This document shows, piece after piece, positions 1-8,472 of a DNA stretch of 21,611 nt. Under the pieces are notes generated by a model that saw only the letters and a program-made list of their open reading frames with translations, ran no database searches and was not told the DNA's origin. Position numbers and translations under genes: made by a program. The stretch's first letter is position 1. Every line of letters starts with the position of its first letter. The DNA is from CAVRCA01 sp963719345 (GTDB taxonomy: Bacteria > Pseudomonadota > Alphaproteobacteria > Acetobacterales > Acetobacteraceae): the NCBI GenBank assembly GCA_963719345.1, contig CAVRCA010000014.1, positions 1 through 21,611 of the forward strand. Reading direction: 5' to 3'.

Positions 1-431
1 GGCGTGGTCGCGGGCGAGCTGGACCGATCGGGCGGTGAGGTCGATCACCTCCTCCGGCTCGAGCCGCAGCTTGTATTTCATGTGCAGCGCGGAGGTGGCG
101 AGCACGATGTGGATGTGCTTGCGCTCGGCCGGCTTCAGCGCTTCGGCGGAGCGCAGGATGTCCGCCTCGGCGCGCGCGAGAGGCTGGCGATCACCGGCCC
201 GCGCACGGTTTCGGAGATCGCCCGCACGCTCTCGAAGTCGCCGGGCGAGGCGATCGCGAAGCCGGCCTCGATGATGTCGACGCCGAGATCGGCCAGCGCC
301 TCGGCCATGCGGATCTTCTCGCCGAGGTTCATCGAGAAGCCCGGCGACTGCTCGCCGTCGCGCAGTGTGGTGTCGAAGATCAGGATGCGGTTGTCGTCCA
401 GCTTGCCGAAGCTGGGATGGTCGATGCTCAC
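1..431 (-). CDS. leuA: 2-isopropylmalate synthase, N-terminal part (runs off the window)
   Basis: LeuA condenses acetyl-CoA with 2-oxoisovalerate, the first committed step of leucine synthesis in the cytoplasm. The N-terminal TIM-barrel start is clear: FDTTLRDGEQSPG, with the metal-binding Asp and catalytic Arg, lies at about residues 19-31, followed by GVDIIEAGFAIASPGDFE. The start is GTG at 429-431, chosen because AAGGA (440-444 on the complement) sits 8 bases upstream and the protein begins MSIDHPSFGK. Near 168-178 one base appears to be missing: the frame ends in a false stop at 135, while the next frame continues as EALKPAERKHIHIV and then TSALHMKYKLRLEPEE to the window edge. Only about 143 of the usual 500 or more residues are present. 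Identity is very secure. The frameshift is probably a sequencing error, since the protein on both sides is well conserved. Confidence 0.95.
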
Positions 432-477
432 GGGGGCGGTCCTTGGGTCAACTTGCGGGAGGGCGCACGACGGCGGG

Positions 478-531
478 TCAGGGGTCCCCTGAGCGATGCC
501 GACGGTCAGCCCTCGGCCGTACGCTCAGGGG
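478..531 (-). promoter_or_regulatory. Competing hairpins in the leuA leader (putative attenuator)
   Basis: Read on the minus strand, CCCCTGAGCG (531-522) pairs perfectly with CGCTCAGGGG (496-487), and a nested GCCGA/TCGGC stem lies in its loop. The downstream arm can instead pair with the next bases as TCAGGG-GAC-CCCTGA (492-478). The two hairpins share one arm and cannot form together. The leader peptide stop codon TGA (527-525) lies inside the upstream arm, so a ribosome finishing the leader would block the first hairpin and favour the second. This is the classic logic of amino-acid attenuation. There is no U-run after the second stem, so it is not a standard intrinsic terminator. Rho or translational control are alternatives. 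Confidence 0.65.
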
Positions 532-587
532 CGGCTAAGTCGAAGGAGAAGCCCGAGGGCGAGCAGACGCGCTGAGCACCGTGCCAT
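525..587 (-). CDS. leuL: leucine leader peptide upstream of leuA
   Basis: This 20-codon ORF starts ATG at 587-585 and stops TGA at 527-525, about 95 bases before leuA. Its middle reads RLLALGLLLRL: seven leucines in ten codons (CTG, CTC and three CTT codons; CTT should be infrequent in DNA this GC-rich). Such a run just upstream of leuA is the hallmark of a leader peptide whose translation measures charged tRNA-Leu. When leucine is scarce the ribosome stalls in the Leu run and leaves the 531-522 hairpin arm free; when leucine is plentiful it reaches the stop codon inside that arm. The same frame also has an upstream ATG at 632 (35 residues). The shorter form fits the candidate promoter better. 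No strong Shine-Dalgarno is visible for either start. Function is inferred from codon content and position. Confidence 0.75.
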   Translation of the reverse strand: MARCSARLLALGLLLRLSRP

Positions 588-639
588 TGCACGGGCAGTC
601 CGGCAGGCCAGACGCGCGCCGCAGAAAATCATGCCACCC

Positions 640-668
640 GACATACGCCTTGAGAGCGGACGGCGCAA
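640..668 (-). promoter_or_regulatory. Weak sigma-70-like promoter candidate for the leuL-leuA transcript
   Basis: On the minus strand TTGCGC (668-663) and TATGTC (645-640) are separated by 17 bases. This would place the transcript start near 633, about 45 bases before the leader ATG at 587. The -10 match is poor, so the call rests on spacing and position only. Confidence 0.25.
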
Positions 669-744
669 CCGCCTCCGGCTCCCTGGGTTGGGAGTGCGGA
701 TCGGGCTGGCCGGTCCTTCCAGGGTGGAGCAGAGGAGACGGAGC

Positions 745-1512
745 ATGGCCGGAATGTTCGACCTGAATGGGAGCCACGTCCTGGTCACGGGCGCTTCGAG
801 CGGGCTCGGGCAGCACTTCGCCGAGTTCCTCGCCGGGCTCGGCGCCCGGGTTACGGTGGCCGCCCGGCGGAAGCTGCGCTGGCCCTGTACGGTCGACGCG
901 ATCCGGCAAAAATCCGGCCAGGCCGAGAGCGTCGTCATGGACGTGACCAACGCCGACAGCATCGAGGGCGCGCTCGACCGGGCGGAGGCCGCATTCGGAC
1001 CGGTCACGGTGCTGATCAACAATGCCGGCGTCACGTTGACCCGCGCCGCGATCGACATCGACGAGGATGGCTGGACGCAGGTGATCGACACTAACCTGAA
1101 GGGCGCCTGGCTGGCCGCTCAGCGCAGCGCCCGCCGCATGGTCCGCGACGGCGTGGCGGGCAGCATCGTCAACATCGCTTCGATCCTGGGGGCGCGGAGG
1201 CAGGCGGCGTCGCACCCTACGCAATATCAAAGGCCGGCGTCATTCAGATGACCAAGATGCTCGCACTCGAATGGGCGCGCCACCGGATCAGGGTCAATGC
1301 GCTCGCGCCCGGCTACATCGAAACCGACATCAACCGGGAGTTCTTCGCAAGCGACCCGGGAAAGGCGCTCATCAAGCGCGTGCCGCAGCGCCGGCTGGGA
1401 CACGCCGAGGAACTCGACGGAGCGCTTCTCCTGCTCGGCATCGCCCGCGAGTTTGTACATGACCGGCAGTGTCGTCGCCGTGGACGGCGGTCACCTGGTG
1501 TCGGGTCTCTAG
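745..1512 (+). CDS. short-chain dehydrogenase/reductase (SDR, FabG-like)
   Basis: Classical SDR of about 255 residues: an NAD(P)-dependent cytoplasmic oxidoreductase acting on an alcohol or ketone that cannot be named from sequence. The cofactor motif TGASSGLG is at about residues 13-20, NNAG follows the fourth strand, NIAS carries the conserved Ser, and YAISK (codons 1218-1232) carries the catalytic Tyr and Lys. PGYIETDI and the C-terminal DGG complete the family pattern. The ATG at 745 is preceded by GAGGAG at 732-737. Two single-base frame breaks, near 1200 and near 1440, split it into three pieces that join into one continuous SDR. It lies 226 bases upstream of the first start of the next ATG-defined gene core (1739), on the same strand as the aldehyde oxidoreductase genes, so co-transcription is possible but unproven. 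It might feed or drain the same alcohol/aldehyde pool. Confidence 0.88.
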
Positions 1513-1667
1513 CCGCGCCTCATGCCGCATGTCACAGGATTGTGCAGGCAACCGGTAGGTACGCCGATGGTTTAGCTGGCAATCCGGGTCGCCATCACGT
1601 CCTGGTGGACAATCCGGCAGCGGCGGCCTCCGGGCCCCGGTGCGCGGCGCCGCAACGGCAGAGCCCT

Positions 1668-1673
1668 GGGGAG
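1668..1673 (+). promoter_or_regulatory. Ribosome binding site deciding the start of the 2Fe-2S subunit gene
   Basis: GGGGAG lies 8 bases upstream of the ATG at 1682. The alternative ATG at 1739, where family similarity begins (MAISLTINGQ), has no comparable site. The rest of the 169-base gap between the SDR stop and 1682 shows no convincing promoter or gene. Confidence 0.45.
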
Positions 1674-1681
1674 CCTTTTGC

Positions 1682-2212
1682 ATGGTTGAAGCAGCCGTTT
1701 CTGCAGCGGGCACTCTCTCTCGCGAGCCGCCCGATACGATGGCCATTTCGCTGACGATCAACGGACAACTCCATCGTCTCGACGTGGCACCGTGGACGAC
1801 GCTGCTCGACTTGCTGCGCTACGATATCGGCCTGACCGGCACCAAGATGGGATGCGACCACGGCCAGTGCGGCGCCTGCACCGTGCTGCTGGACGGCAAG
1901 CGGATCAACTCCTGCCTGACACTCGCGATCATGAAGGATGGAGCGCACATCACGACCGTCGAGGGCCTCGCCGCTCCCGACGGCGCGCTGCATCCGATGC
2001 AGGAAGCGTTCGTCGAATACGATGCTTTTCAGTGCGGCTACTGCACGCCCGGTCAGCTCTGTTCGGCGGTCGGGCTGCTGGGGGAGGGTCACGCGCAAGG
2101 CGCTGAAGACATTCGCGAGCTGATGAGCGGCAATATCTGTCGCTGCGGTGCCTATCCCAACATCGTGGCTGCCATCGAGCACGTCATGCAGTCGGGCGAG
2201 GTCTCACGATGA
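1682..2212 (+). CDS. paoA: aldehyde oxidoreductase, 2Fe-2S iron-sulfur subunit (PaoA-like)
   Basis: Small electron-transfer subunit of a xanthine-oxidase-family molybdoenzyme. Counting from the inner ATG at 1739, the plant-ferredoxin-type cluster is bound by C39, C44, C47 and C59 (motif GCDHGQCGACTVL) and the second all-helical cluster by C99, C102, C134 and C136 (QCGYCTPGQ and CRCGAYPN). All eight cysteines are present. Length is 176 residues from 1682 or 157 from 1739; the first is preferred for its RBS. E. coli PaoA carries a twin-arginine signal and is periplasmic. Neither start here gives an RRxFLK-like motif or a hydrophobic stretch, so this enzyme is probably cytoplasmic. The stop overlaps the next ATG (ATGA at 2209-2212). 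This is the only one of the three subunits with an unbroken frame. Confidence 0.92.
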   Translation: MVEAAVSAAGTLSREPPDTMAISLTINGQLHRLDVAPWTTLLDLLRYDIGLTGTKMGCDHGQCGACTVLLDGKRINSCLTLAIMKDGAHITTVEGLAAPDGALHPMQEAFVEYDAFQCGYCTPGQLCSAVGLLGEGHAQGAEDIRELMSGNICRCGAYPNIVAAIEHVMQSGEVSR

Positions 2213-3230
2213 ACCGCTTCTCCTACGTGCGCCCGCGCGACGTGGCCAACGGCGGTGCGCGAGATCGCGGCGGACCCGACGGCCCGCTTCATCGCCGGGG
2301 GCACCAACCTGGTCGATCTCATAAAGTATAACGTCGAGCGGCCGACCAGGGTGGTCGACGTAAACCCAGGTGCCGGGACTGGACAGCGTGGAGCCGACGC
2401 CGGCTGGCGGGTTGCGCATCGGCGCGCTGGTAAGAATGCCGACCTCGCCTATCACCCCGAGGTGGACGCGCGCTACCCGTTGCTGTCCCGCGCAATCCTG
2501 AACGGCGCGTCTCGGTCAGTTGCGCAACGCGGCTTCCACCGGCGGCAATCTTCTCCAACGGACTCGCTGCTACTACTTCTACGATGTCGGGACGCCGTGC
2601 AACAAGCGCGATCCGGGTTCGGGATGTCCTGCCATCAACGGCGTGAACCGGATTCACGCGGTTCTCGGCGGCAGCGACAAGTGCATCGCGACACACCCAT
2701 CCGACATGTGCGTGGCACTCGCGGCATTGGAGGCGACGGTCCACGTCGCGGGACCCAGCGGCGAGCGGGCGATCCCGTTTGCCGAGTTCCACCGGTTGCC
2801 GGGCGATACGCCGGAGATCGATACGACTTTGGCGCATGATGAGATCGTTCTCGCGGTGGAGCTGCCGCCGAGCGGGTTCGCGCAAAACTTGTACGTATCT
2901 CAAGCTGCGCGACCGCCTGTCGTACGCCTTCGCGCTCGTCTCCGTCGCGGTCGGGATCGAGATGGATGGCGAGCGGGTCGGGCAAGCGCGCATCGCGCTC
3001 GGCGGTGTGGCTCACAAGCCCTGGCGGGTGCCGAAGCCGAGGCGCTGCTGCAAGGAAAAATCCCGGAGGATGCAGCCTTTCGGGACGTGGCCGAGCGGTT
3101 GATGGCCGGGGCGCACGGCTCGACGCACAACGCATTCAAGATCGGCCTCGCCAAGCAGGCGATCGTGCGCGCGCTGGAGCAGGCCGCTTCGGGGACGCCC
3201 CAGCCGATCAGCGACAAGGGCATCGCGTAA
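2209..3230 (+). CDS. paoB: aldehyde oxidoreductase, FAD-binding subunit (PaoB/YagS-like), frame broken
   Basis: FAD subunit that passes electrons from the 2Fe-2S centres to the terminal acceptor. Joined across frames it gives a protein of about 335 residues closely resembling E. coli PaoB. FIAGGTNLVDLIK is the FAD pyrophosphate loop; GGLRIGALVRN, TGGNLLQRTRC, ATHPSDM and YAFALVSVAV follow in order; ALGGVAHKPWR is near the C-terminal domain. The insert with Cys at both ends and in the middle (CYYFYDVGTPCNKR, then GSGC) matches the loop that binds an extra 4Fe-4S cluster in PaoB. Start ATG 2209 overlaps the upstream stop and begins MNRFSYVRP. Frame breaks are visible near 2250, 2372, 2430, 2513, 2893 and 3029, each a single base. 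The stop TAA at 3228-3230 overlaps the next ATG. Confidence 0.88.
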
Positions 3231-5472
3231 TGATGGCATTCGTGCAGGACCTAACGTCGGCAAGCCGCGCAGTCGCGTAGACGGGCGGGCGAAGGTAACA
3301 GGCAGCGCCACCTATTCGGCCGAGTTCGCCGGCCCGGAATGGCGTATGGCTATGTCGTGTCGAGCAGATCGCCAAGGGCCGCATCACGAAGATCGAACGA
3401 CGGCCGCTCTCGCCGTGCCCGGCGTCATCCAGGTGTTCACGCATGAGAACCGCCGCCGCACCGCTTGGTTCGATTCCAAGTTCCAGGACGAGGTCGGGCC
3501 GCCCGGCTCGCCCTTCCGCGCGCTCTACGACCGCGATATCGTCTACAGTGGACAGCCAGTAGCGCTGGTGGTCGCGGACGATTACGAGACCGCCCGCTAC
3601 GCGGCATCGCTCGTGCGGATCGAGTATCATGTGGCCGACCACACCACCGACCTCGACGCGCAACGCCGCCGTGCCTACGTGCCCCCGAAAGTGCGGCGGG
3701 CATCTCGCCCCCACCCAAGCCGCGCGGCGACGCCGATGCGGCATTCGATGCCTCGCCCGTCAAGGTCAGGCAGGAGTACAGGATCCCGGTTGAGCATCAC
3801 AATCCCATGGAGACACATGCGACGACCGTGATCTGGGAGGGCGGAGGCAAGATCACCGTCCACGACAAGATCCAGGGCGTCCAGAACGACCAATCGTATC
3901 TGGCCAGTGTCTTCGGATTGGCGGAGGACGACGTCCGTGTCGTGACGCCATTCGTCGGCGGCGCCTTCGGCTCGGGCCTGCGCCCGCAATACCAAGTCTA
4001 TCTCGCGGTCATGGCGGCGCTGGAGCTTGAGCGTTCCGTCAAGCTCGTGCTCACGCGCGACCAGATGTTCACGCACGTATACCGGCCCGAAACCATCAAC
4101 ACCGTCGCGCTCGGCGCCGCCCTCGATGGCAAGCTGCATCGCCATTCGGCACGACGCCGTCGCCTGCACGTCGCGGTTCGAAGACCACCAGGAGGTGGTC
4201 GTGAACTGGTCGGGCCTGCTCTATCGTTGCGACAACGTGCCCTGACCTACAAGCTGGCGCAACTTGACACCTATACCCCCGGCGACATGCGCGCTCCCGG
4301 CGCGCCACTTGGGTTGTTCGCCATGGAATCCGCCATGGATGAGCTTGCCTATGCGACCGGCGTCGATCCGGAGCGCTGCGCCTTGCCAACTACAGCGAGT
4401 CCGACGAGAACGAGGGCAAGCCGTACACCAGCAAGGAGTTGCGCGCGGCCTACCAACTCGGGGCCGAACGCTTCGGCTGGGCTGGACGCTCGCCAAAGCC
4501 CCGGTCGATGCGCGAGGGACGTGAACTCATCGGGTGGGGCATGGCGACCGGCGTCTGGGAGGCCCAGATGATGCAGACGAGCGCGCGCGCCACCCTCACC
4601 GCCGACGGCAAGCTCGAGGTGGCGAGTGCGACCGCGGATATCGGCACCGGCACCTACACGATCCTGACGCAGATCGCCGCCGACGCGCTCGGCGTGCCGA
4701 TGGATGACGTGACGGTCCGAATAGGCGACAGCTCATTGCCGAAATCGCCGGTGGAAGGCGGCTCCTGGACGGCGGCGTCGGCCGGCTCCGCGGTTCAGGC
4801 GGCCTGCACGCCATCCGCGAGACGCTGCTCAAATACGCCCGCTCCGCCGACGATTCGCCGCTCGGCAACGTGGCGCTGGACCACATCGTTTTCGCCCAGG
4901 GCCGACTTGCACTCGACTCCGACCCGTCCCGCTTCGTGACCATCGCGGACGCGATGCGGGCGGGCAAGGTCGACCAGATCCAGGAGGAACAGACCGCAAG
5001 CCCCGATCCCGCCATCAAGAAGGCGTACACCGCCTACACGCACTCGGCCGTGTTCGCCGAGGTGAGGGTGGACGAGGAGTTGGGCGTCGTCCGGGTGACG
5101 CGCATCGTCGACGCGGTCGCTGCAGGAAAAATCCTGAACCCCAAGACGGCGCGCAGCCAGGTCGTCGGCGGCGTGGTGTTCGGCATCGGGATGGCATTGA
5201 TGGAGGAGACGTTCACCGACCACGCGCTCGGCCGGTTCATGAACCACAATCTCGCCGAGTACCACGTTCCCACGAATGCCGATATCCACGACATCGAGGT
5301 CATGTTCGTCGACGAGCGTGACGACAAGGCCAGTGCGATCGGCGTGAAGGGGCTCGGCGAGATCGGCATCGTCGGTACCGCGGCTGCCGTTGCCAACGCC
5401 GTCTATCACGCCACCGGCAAGCGCATCCGGGACCTGCCGATCACCATCGACAAGCTGCAGCGAGAACCCTGA
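3230..5472 (+). CDS. paoC: aldehyde oxidoreductase, molybdopterin-binding catalytic subunit (PaoC-like), frame broken
   Basis: Catalytic subunit that hydroxylates an aldehyde to the carboxylic acid at a molybdenum cofactor. Joined it is about 745 residues, close to PaoC. Family blocks in order: GRAKVTGSATY near the N-terminus, GQPVALVVADDYETAR, the cofactor loop TPFVGGAFGSG (about 3945-3974), MRAPG with the conserved Arg (near 4290), ATADIGTGTYTILTQIAAD, VEGGSWTAASAG, and GVKGLGEIG, whose Glu (5359-5361) is the conserved catalytic base. The ATG at 3230 overlaps the paoB stop (TAATG). Single-base breaks occur near 3250, 3340, 3365, 3400, 3697, 4140, 4240, 4373 and 4808; from 4808 to the stop the frame is clean. 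Key residues survive in every segment. Sequence similarity points to PaoC-type aromatic aldehyde oxidation, but the substrate is inferred. Confidence 0.9.
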
Positions 5473-5493
5473 AGCCGCCTCGGCGAGGGCGCG

Positions 5494-7368
5494 ATGCGGC
5501 TGCTCGCCCTGCTTCCTCCCCCGGCCGCGGTGCTGTTCGGCTTGCGCACCGCCACCTCTGGGTTGCTGGCGCTCTACATCGCCTTCGCGCTGCAGATCGA
5601 CCAGCCCGCCTGGGCCGGCACATCGGCGATCATCGTCGCCCAGCCGGTGCTCGGCGCCTCGTTGCGCAAGGGTACTTTTCGGCTGATCGGCACGCTCACC
5701 GGCGCGGTATTCGCGGTGCTGCTCTACGCTGTGGCTCCCCAGGACCGTGCGGTTTTCCTGCTCGGGCTTGCGCTTTGGGGTGCGGCGTGCAGCTTCGTCT
5801 CGACCTTCCTGTCCGAGTTGACCTCCTACGCCGCGATGCTTGCGGGCTACACCGCCGCCATCATCGCCATGGACGCCGTGGGCTCGCCGAATGACGTGTT
5901 CCTGCTCGCCGCGGCACGCGCGAGTGCCATTACCATCGGCGTCATCTGCACCACCCTGGTCTTCTCGCTCACCGATTTTGGAAGCCAGCGCCAGGCGCTT
6001 GCCACCAAACTTGAGGATCTTGCAGCGCAGGCACTGGACGGCATCCGAGGCGTGCTGACCGACGCGGCCGCTCTGTCCCTTGACCAGCAGCGGGACCGAC
6101 GCCGTGCGCTTGTCGCCGAGGCGGCGGCGCTGGAAACCGTCGTCGAGCAGGCCGCCGGCGAAAACTACGACCTGCGGTCACGCCAAGGTGGCCTGCGGGC
6201 GGCAGTGGCCGGCCTGTTCGCAATGCTGTCGTGCTGGCGTGGGATGGAGCAGCACATTCGGCGGCTGCAGCCATCCGAACTGATTGCAACGGAGCCGGCA
6301 CGGCGTCGCTTGGCTCACGTGCTGGTCGAGCAGAAGACCGCGGTTGACGCACGTGCCTCGAGTGCCGCCCTGATCGCCGAACCCACGGGGGGCGTTTCGC
6401 AACGGCTTTTCACGGACCGTCTGGGGGAAGTCCTGACCGGACTGGCCAATGCGCAGGAAGGCATTACCCTCTTGCGCGACCCGATACACGCGCCGGTGCC
6501 TGCCGGTTATGGTCGCATCCAGCTGAGTGACCCGCTGGCGGCAGCGGTAAACGCGGCACGGGCGTTCATCGTCGTCAGCGTGGCGATCCTGATCTGGCTG
6601 GCGAGTGCATGGTCCGCCGGGCCGGTGTTCGTCACCTTCACCATGGTGGTGGTTCTCGTCTACGTGCTGCGCAATGAGGCGGCATTCGGAGGTGCCTCGA
6701 TGATGGCGGCGGGCAGCGCCTTGGCGCTCTTGGTCGGCGGTATCGTAAAATTCGCCATCCTGCCGTTGCTTCAGGGATGGGGATTTGAGACCTATGCCAC
6801 ATTCGCCGCCGTGGTCGGCGGGTTCGTTTGCCTCGCCGCCATTGCGGCAGCGGGCTTGCCACAGGGGACGATGGCCGCGGGCATCGCCTTTGCCACGATG
6901 GCCAATTTCGTGCCGCTATTCTCGCCGACCAACGAGATCACCTACGACTACGCGGGTTTCCTCAACACGGCCATCGGGATCATAGCGGGTGCCACGCTCG
7001 GCGCCGCCGGCTACCGGCTGATCCCACCCTTGTCTCCCGAGTTACGCACCCGACGCCTGATCGCCCACGCGCGAGGCGATCTGATGCAGCTGGTGCGCGG
7101 ACGTTGGCGGCTCAGCCCGCTGCAATGGCAACGGCGATCCTATACGAGACTGGTCCAGCTGCCGCCGCAGGCGACGCTGCTGCAGCACGGCCAGGTGCTC
7201 GCCGCCTTGTCAGTCGGGCGCGAGTTGTTGAACGTGCGCAGGCTGGCTCGGGCCGATACGACGGATCAGGACCATCAGTTCAGGTTGCGCGCGGCGCGGC
7301 TGGAAATCGCCGAGGCGGTCGCGTCGCATCCCGATTTCTTCGCGGGCCTCGGAGTGGAGAGGGTGTAG
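5494..7368 (+). CDS. FUSC-family inner-membrane efflux protein (AaeB-like)
   Basis: Unbroken 624-residue membrane protein of the FUSC/aromatic acid exporter family. The N-terminal hydrophobic block (about residues 15-165) contains the family signature QPVLGASLRKG followed by a GTLTGA helix. A soluble, partly helical region follows (about 165-345), then a second hydrophobic block (about 350-510) and a cytoplasmic C-terminal tail. This duplicated layout is that of E. coli AaeB, which exports hydroxybenzoate and related aromatic acids. The ATG at 5494 lies 21 bases after the paoC stop with a weak GCGAGG site upstream, so it is very likely in the same transcript. The next gene begins one base after its stop. 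The exported compound is inferred from the family and from the neighbouring aldehyde oxidoreductase. Confidence 0.93.
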   Translation: MRLLALLPPPAAVLFGLRTATSGLLALYIAFALQIDQPAWAGTSAIIVAQPVLGASLRKGTFRLIGTLTGAVFAVLLYAVAPQDRAVFLLGLALWGAACSFVSTFLSELTSYAAMLAGYTAAIIAMDAVGSPNDVFLLAAARASAITIGVICTTLVFSLTDFGSQRQALATKLEDLAAQALDGIRGVLTDAAALSLDQQRDRRRALVAEAAALETVVEQAAGENYDLRSRQGGLRAAVAGLFAMLSCWRGMEQHIRRLQPSELIATEPARRRLAHVLVEQKTAVDARASSAALIAEPTGGVSQRLFTDRLGEVLTGLANAQEGITLLRDPIHAPVPAGYGRIQLSDPLAAAVNAARAFIVVSVAILIWLASAWSAGPVFVTFTMVVVLVYVLRNEAAFGGASMMAAGSALALLVGGIVKFAILPLLQGWGFETYATFAAVVGGFVCLAAIAAAGLPQGTMAAGIAFATMANFVPLFSPTNEITYDYAGFLNTAIGIIAGATLGAAGYRLIPPLSPELRTRRLIAHARGDLMQLVRGRWRLSPLQWQRRSYTRLVQLPPQATLLQHGQVLAALSVGRELLNVRRLARADTTDQDHQFRLRAARLEIAEAVASHPDFFAGLGVERV

Positions 7369-7369
7369 C

Positions 7370-7594
7370 GTGCTACCGCTCGACCAGATCGACGTGTTCG
7401 GCGCCTACGTTTCGCCCTTGGTTGTCGTCATGCTCGGCTGCGCGGCGGTCTGGCTCCTGCTGCGCCAGCTCGCGGATGCGCTCGGCCTGCTGCCCTACAT
7501 CTGGCACCCCGCCCTGTTCTTCACGGCCATTTACCTGATCATGCTCGGAGGGATTGGATTGCTGGTCAGCAGTGGCATTCTCTGGCCGGCATGA
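7370..7594 (+). CDS. DUF1656 small membrane protein (AaeX-like)
   Basis: 74-residue protein with two hydrophobic helices (about residues 15-32 and 46-68) and the DUF1656 features IDVFGAYVSP near the start and IWHPALF before the second helix. DUF1656 genes habitually sit between a FUSC exporter and an HlyD adaptor, as aaeX does in E. coli; their own role is not well understood. The start is GTG at 7370, with GAGAGG just upstream in the end of the FUSC gene. It begins one base after the FUSC stop, and its stop overlaps the next ATG by four bases, which implies translational coupling of the trio. Confidence 0.9.
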   Translation: MLPLDQIDVFGAYVSPLVVVMLGCAAVWLLLRQLADALGLLPYIWHPALFFTAIYLIMLGGIGLLVSSGILWPA

Positions 7595-8472
7595 CGCAAC
7601 GAGGCAAGCGTGTCTTCCGCGTTCTCGCGACCTGGGCGGTGGTGGCCGTGGCCGTCGCGATCGCGTTACAGTTCTGGCGCGTCTACATCAATGCCACGTG
7701 GACCCGGGACGGCCAGGTGCGCGCCTATGTGGTCACGGTAGCGCCGGAAGTGGCAGGGCAGGTGGTCAAGCTCGCCCTCGTCGACAACCAGTTCGTTCAT
7801 AAGGGCGACGTGCTGTTCGAGATCGAAGCCTCGGATTACCGCATCGCGTTGGACGCGGCGCGCGCGGCATTGGAGAGCGCGCAGGCCGCCGAGAGGTTCC
7901 GGCGAGCCGAGGCGACGCGTCGAGCCCAGCTCTCGAACCTTTCGGTTTCGGCCGAGCAGCAGGAGCAGTTCGCCTCGGACGCGGCCGTTGCAGCGGCGGC
8001 AACGGCGCAGGCGGCAACGCAGGTCAGCAAGGCGGAACTCAACCTGGCACGCACGCAGGTTCGCGCGCCGGTGGACGGCTGGGTGACCAACCTGCTGTTG
8101 CGCAGAGGCGACTTCGCGCAGGCCGGCGGGCGCGCGCTTTCCCTCGTCGATGCGAACTCATTCTGGGTGGACGGGTATTTCGAGGAAACCAATGTGCGCC
8201 GGATCGCCGACGGCGATCCCGCGACGGTCTGGCTGATGGGAGATCGCCGCGGTCTCAACGGTCATGTGGACAGCGTCACGCGCGGCATCCAGACCGACGT
8301 GGGGACGACCGGCTCCAGCGGCCTGGCGAACGTCAATCCCGTGTTCACCTGGGTACGCCTCGCCCAGCGGGTGCCGGTTCGCATCGCGCTCGACCCCGTG
8401 CCCGCCGGCATTCGGCTGGTGGCGGGAATGACCGCGAGCGTTCAGGTCTATCCCCGGGCCAAGACACCTTGA
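7591..8472 (+). CDS. HlyD-family periplasmic adaptor (AaeA/EmrA-like)
   Basis: 293-residue membrane fusion protein linking the inner-membrane pump to an outer-membrane channel. One N-terminal membrane anchor (about residues 10-30) is followed by the first half of the lipoyl/beta-barrel core (VAPEVAGQVVKLALVDNQFV, KGDVLFEI), an Ala/Gln-rich helical hairpin (about 85-150), then the second half (TQVRAPVDGWVTNLLLRRGD) and the barrel domain ending VAGMTASVQVYPRAKTP. The pairing with FUSC and DUF1656 matches the aae layout. No outer-membrane factor gene lies in the window, so the pump must borrow one. Its last 25 bases overlap the 3' end of the convergent ABC ATPase gene. Confidence 0.93.
   Translation: MTQRGKRVFRVLATWAVVAVAVAIALQFWRVYINATWTRDGQVRAYVVTVAPEVAGQVVKLALVDNQFVHKGDVLFEIEASDYRIALDAARAALESAQAAERFRRAEATRRAQLSNLSVSAEQQEQFASDAAVAAAATAQAATQVSKAELNLARTQVRAPVDGWVTNLLLRRGDFAQAGGRALSLVDANSFWVDGYFEETNVRRIADGDPATVWLMGDRRGLNGHVDSVTRGIQTDVGTTGSSGLANVNPVFTWVRLAQRVPVRIALDPVPAGIRLVAGMTASVQVYPRAKTP

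Noticed and set aside
679..694. CTCCC/GGGAG hairpin upstream of the SDR gene
   Set aside because: Only five base pairs; expected by chance in DNA this GC-rich.
525..1230. Long minus-strand open frames opposite the SDR gene
   Set aside because: They are shadows of the GC-rich SDR coding strand without any recognisable domain. Only the last codons (525-587) are kept, as the leuA leader peptide.
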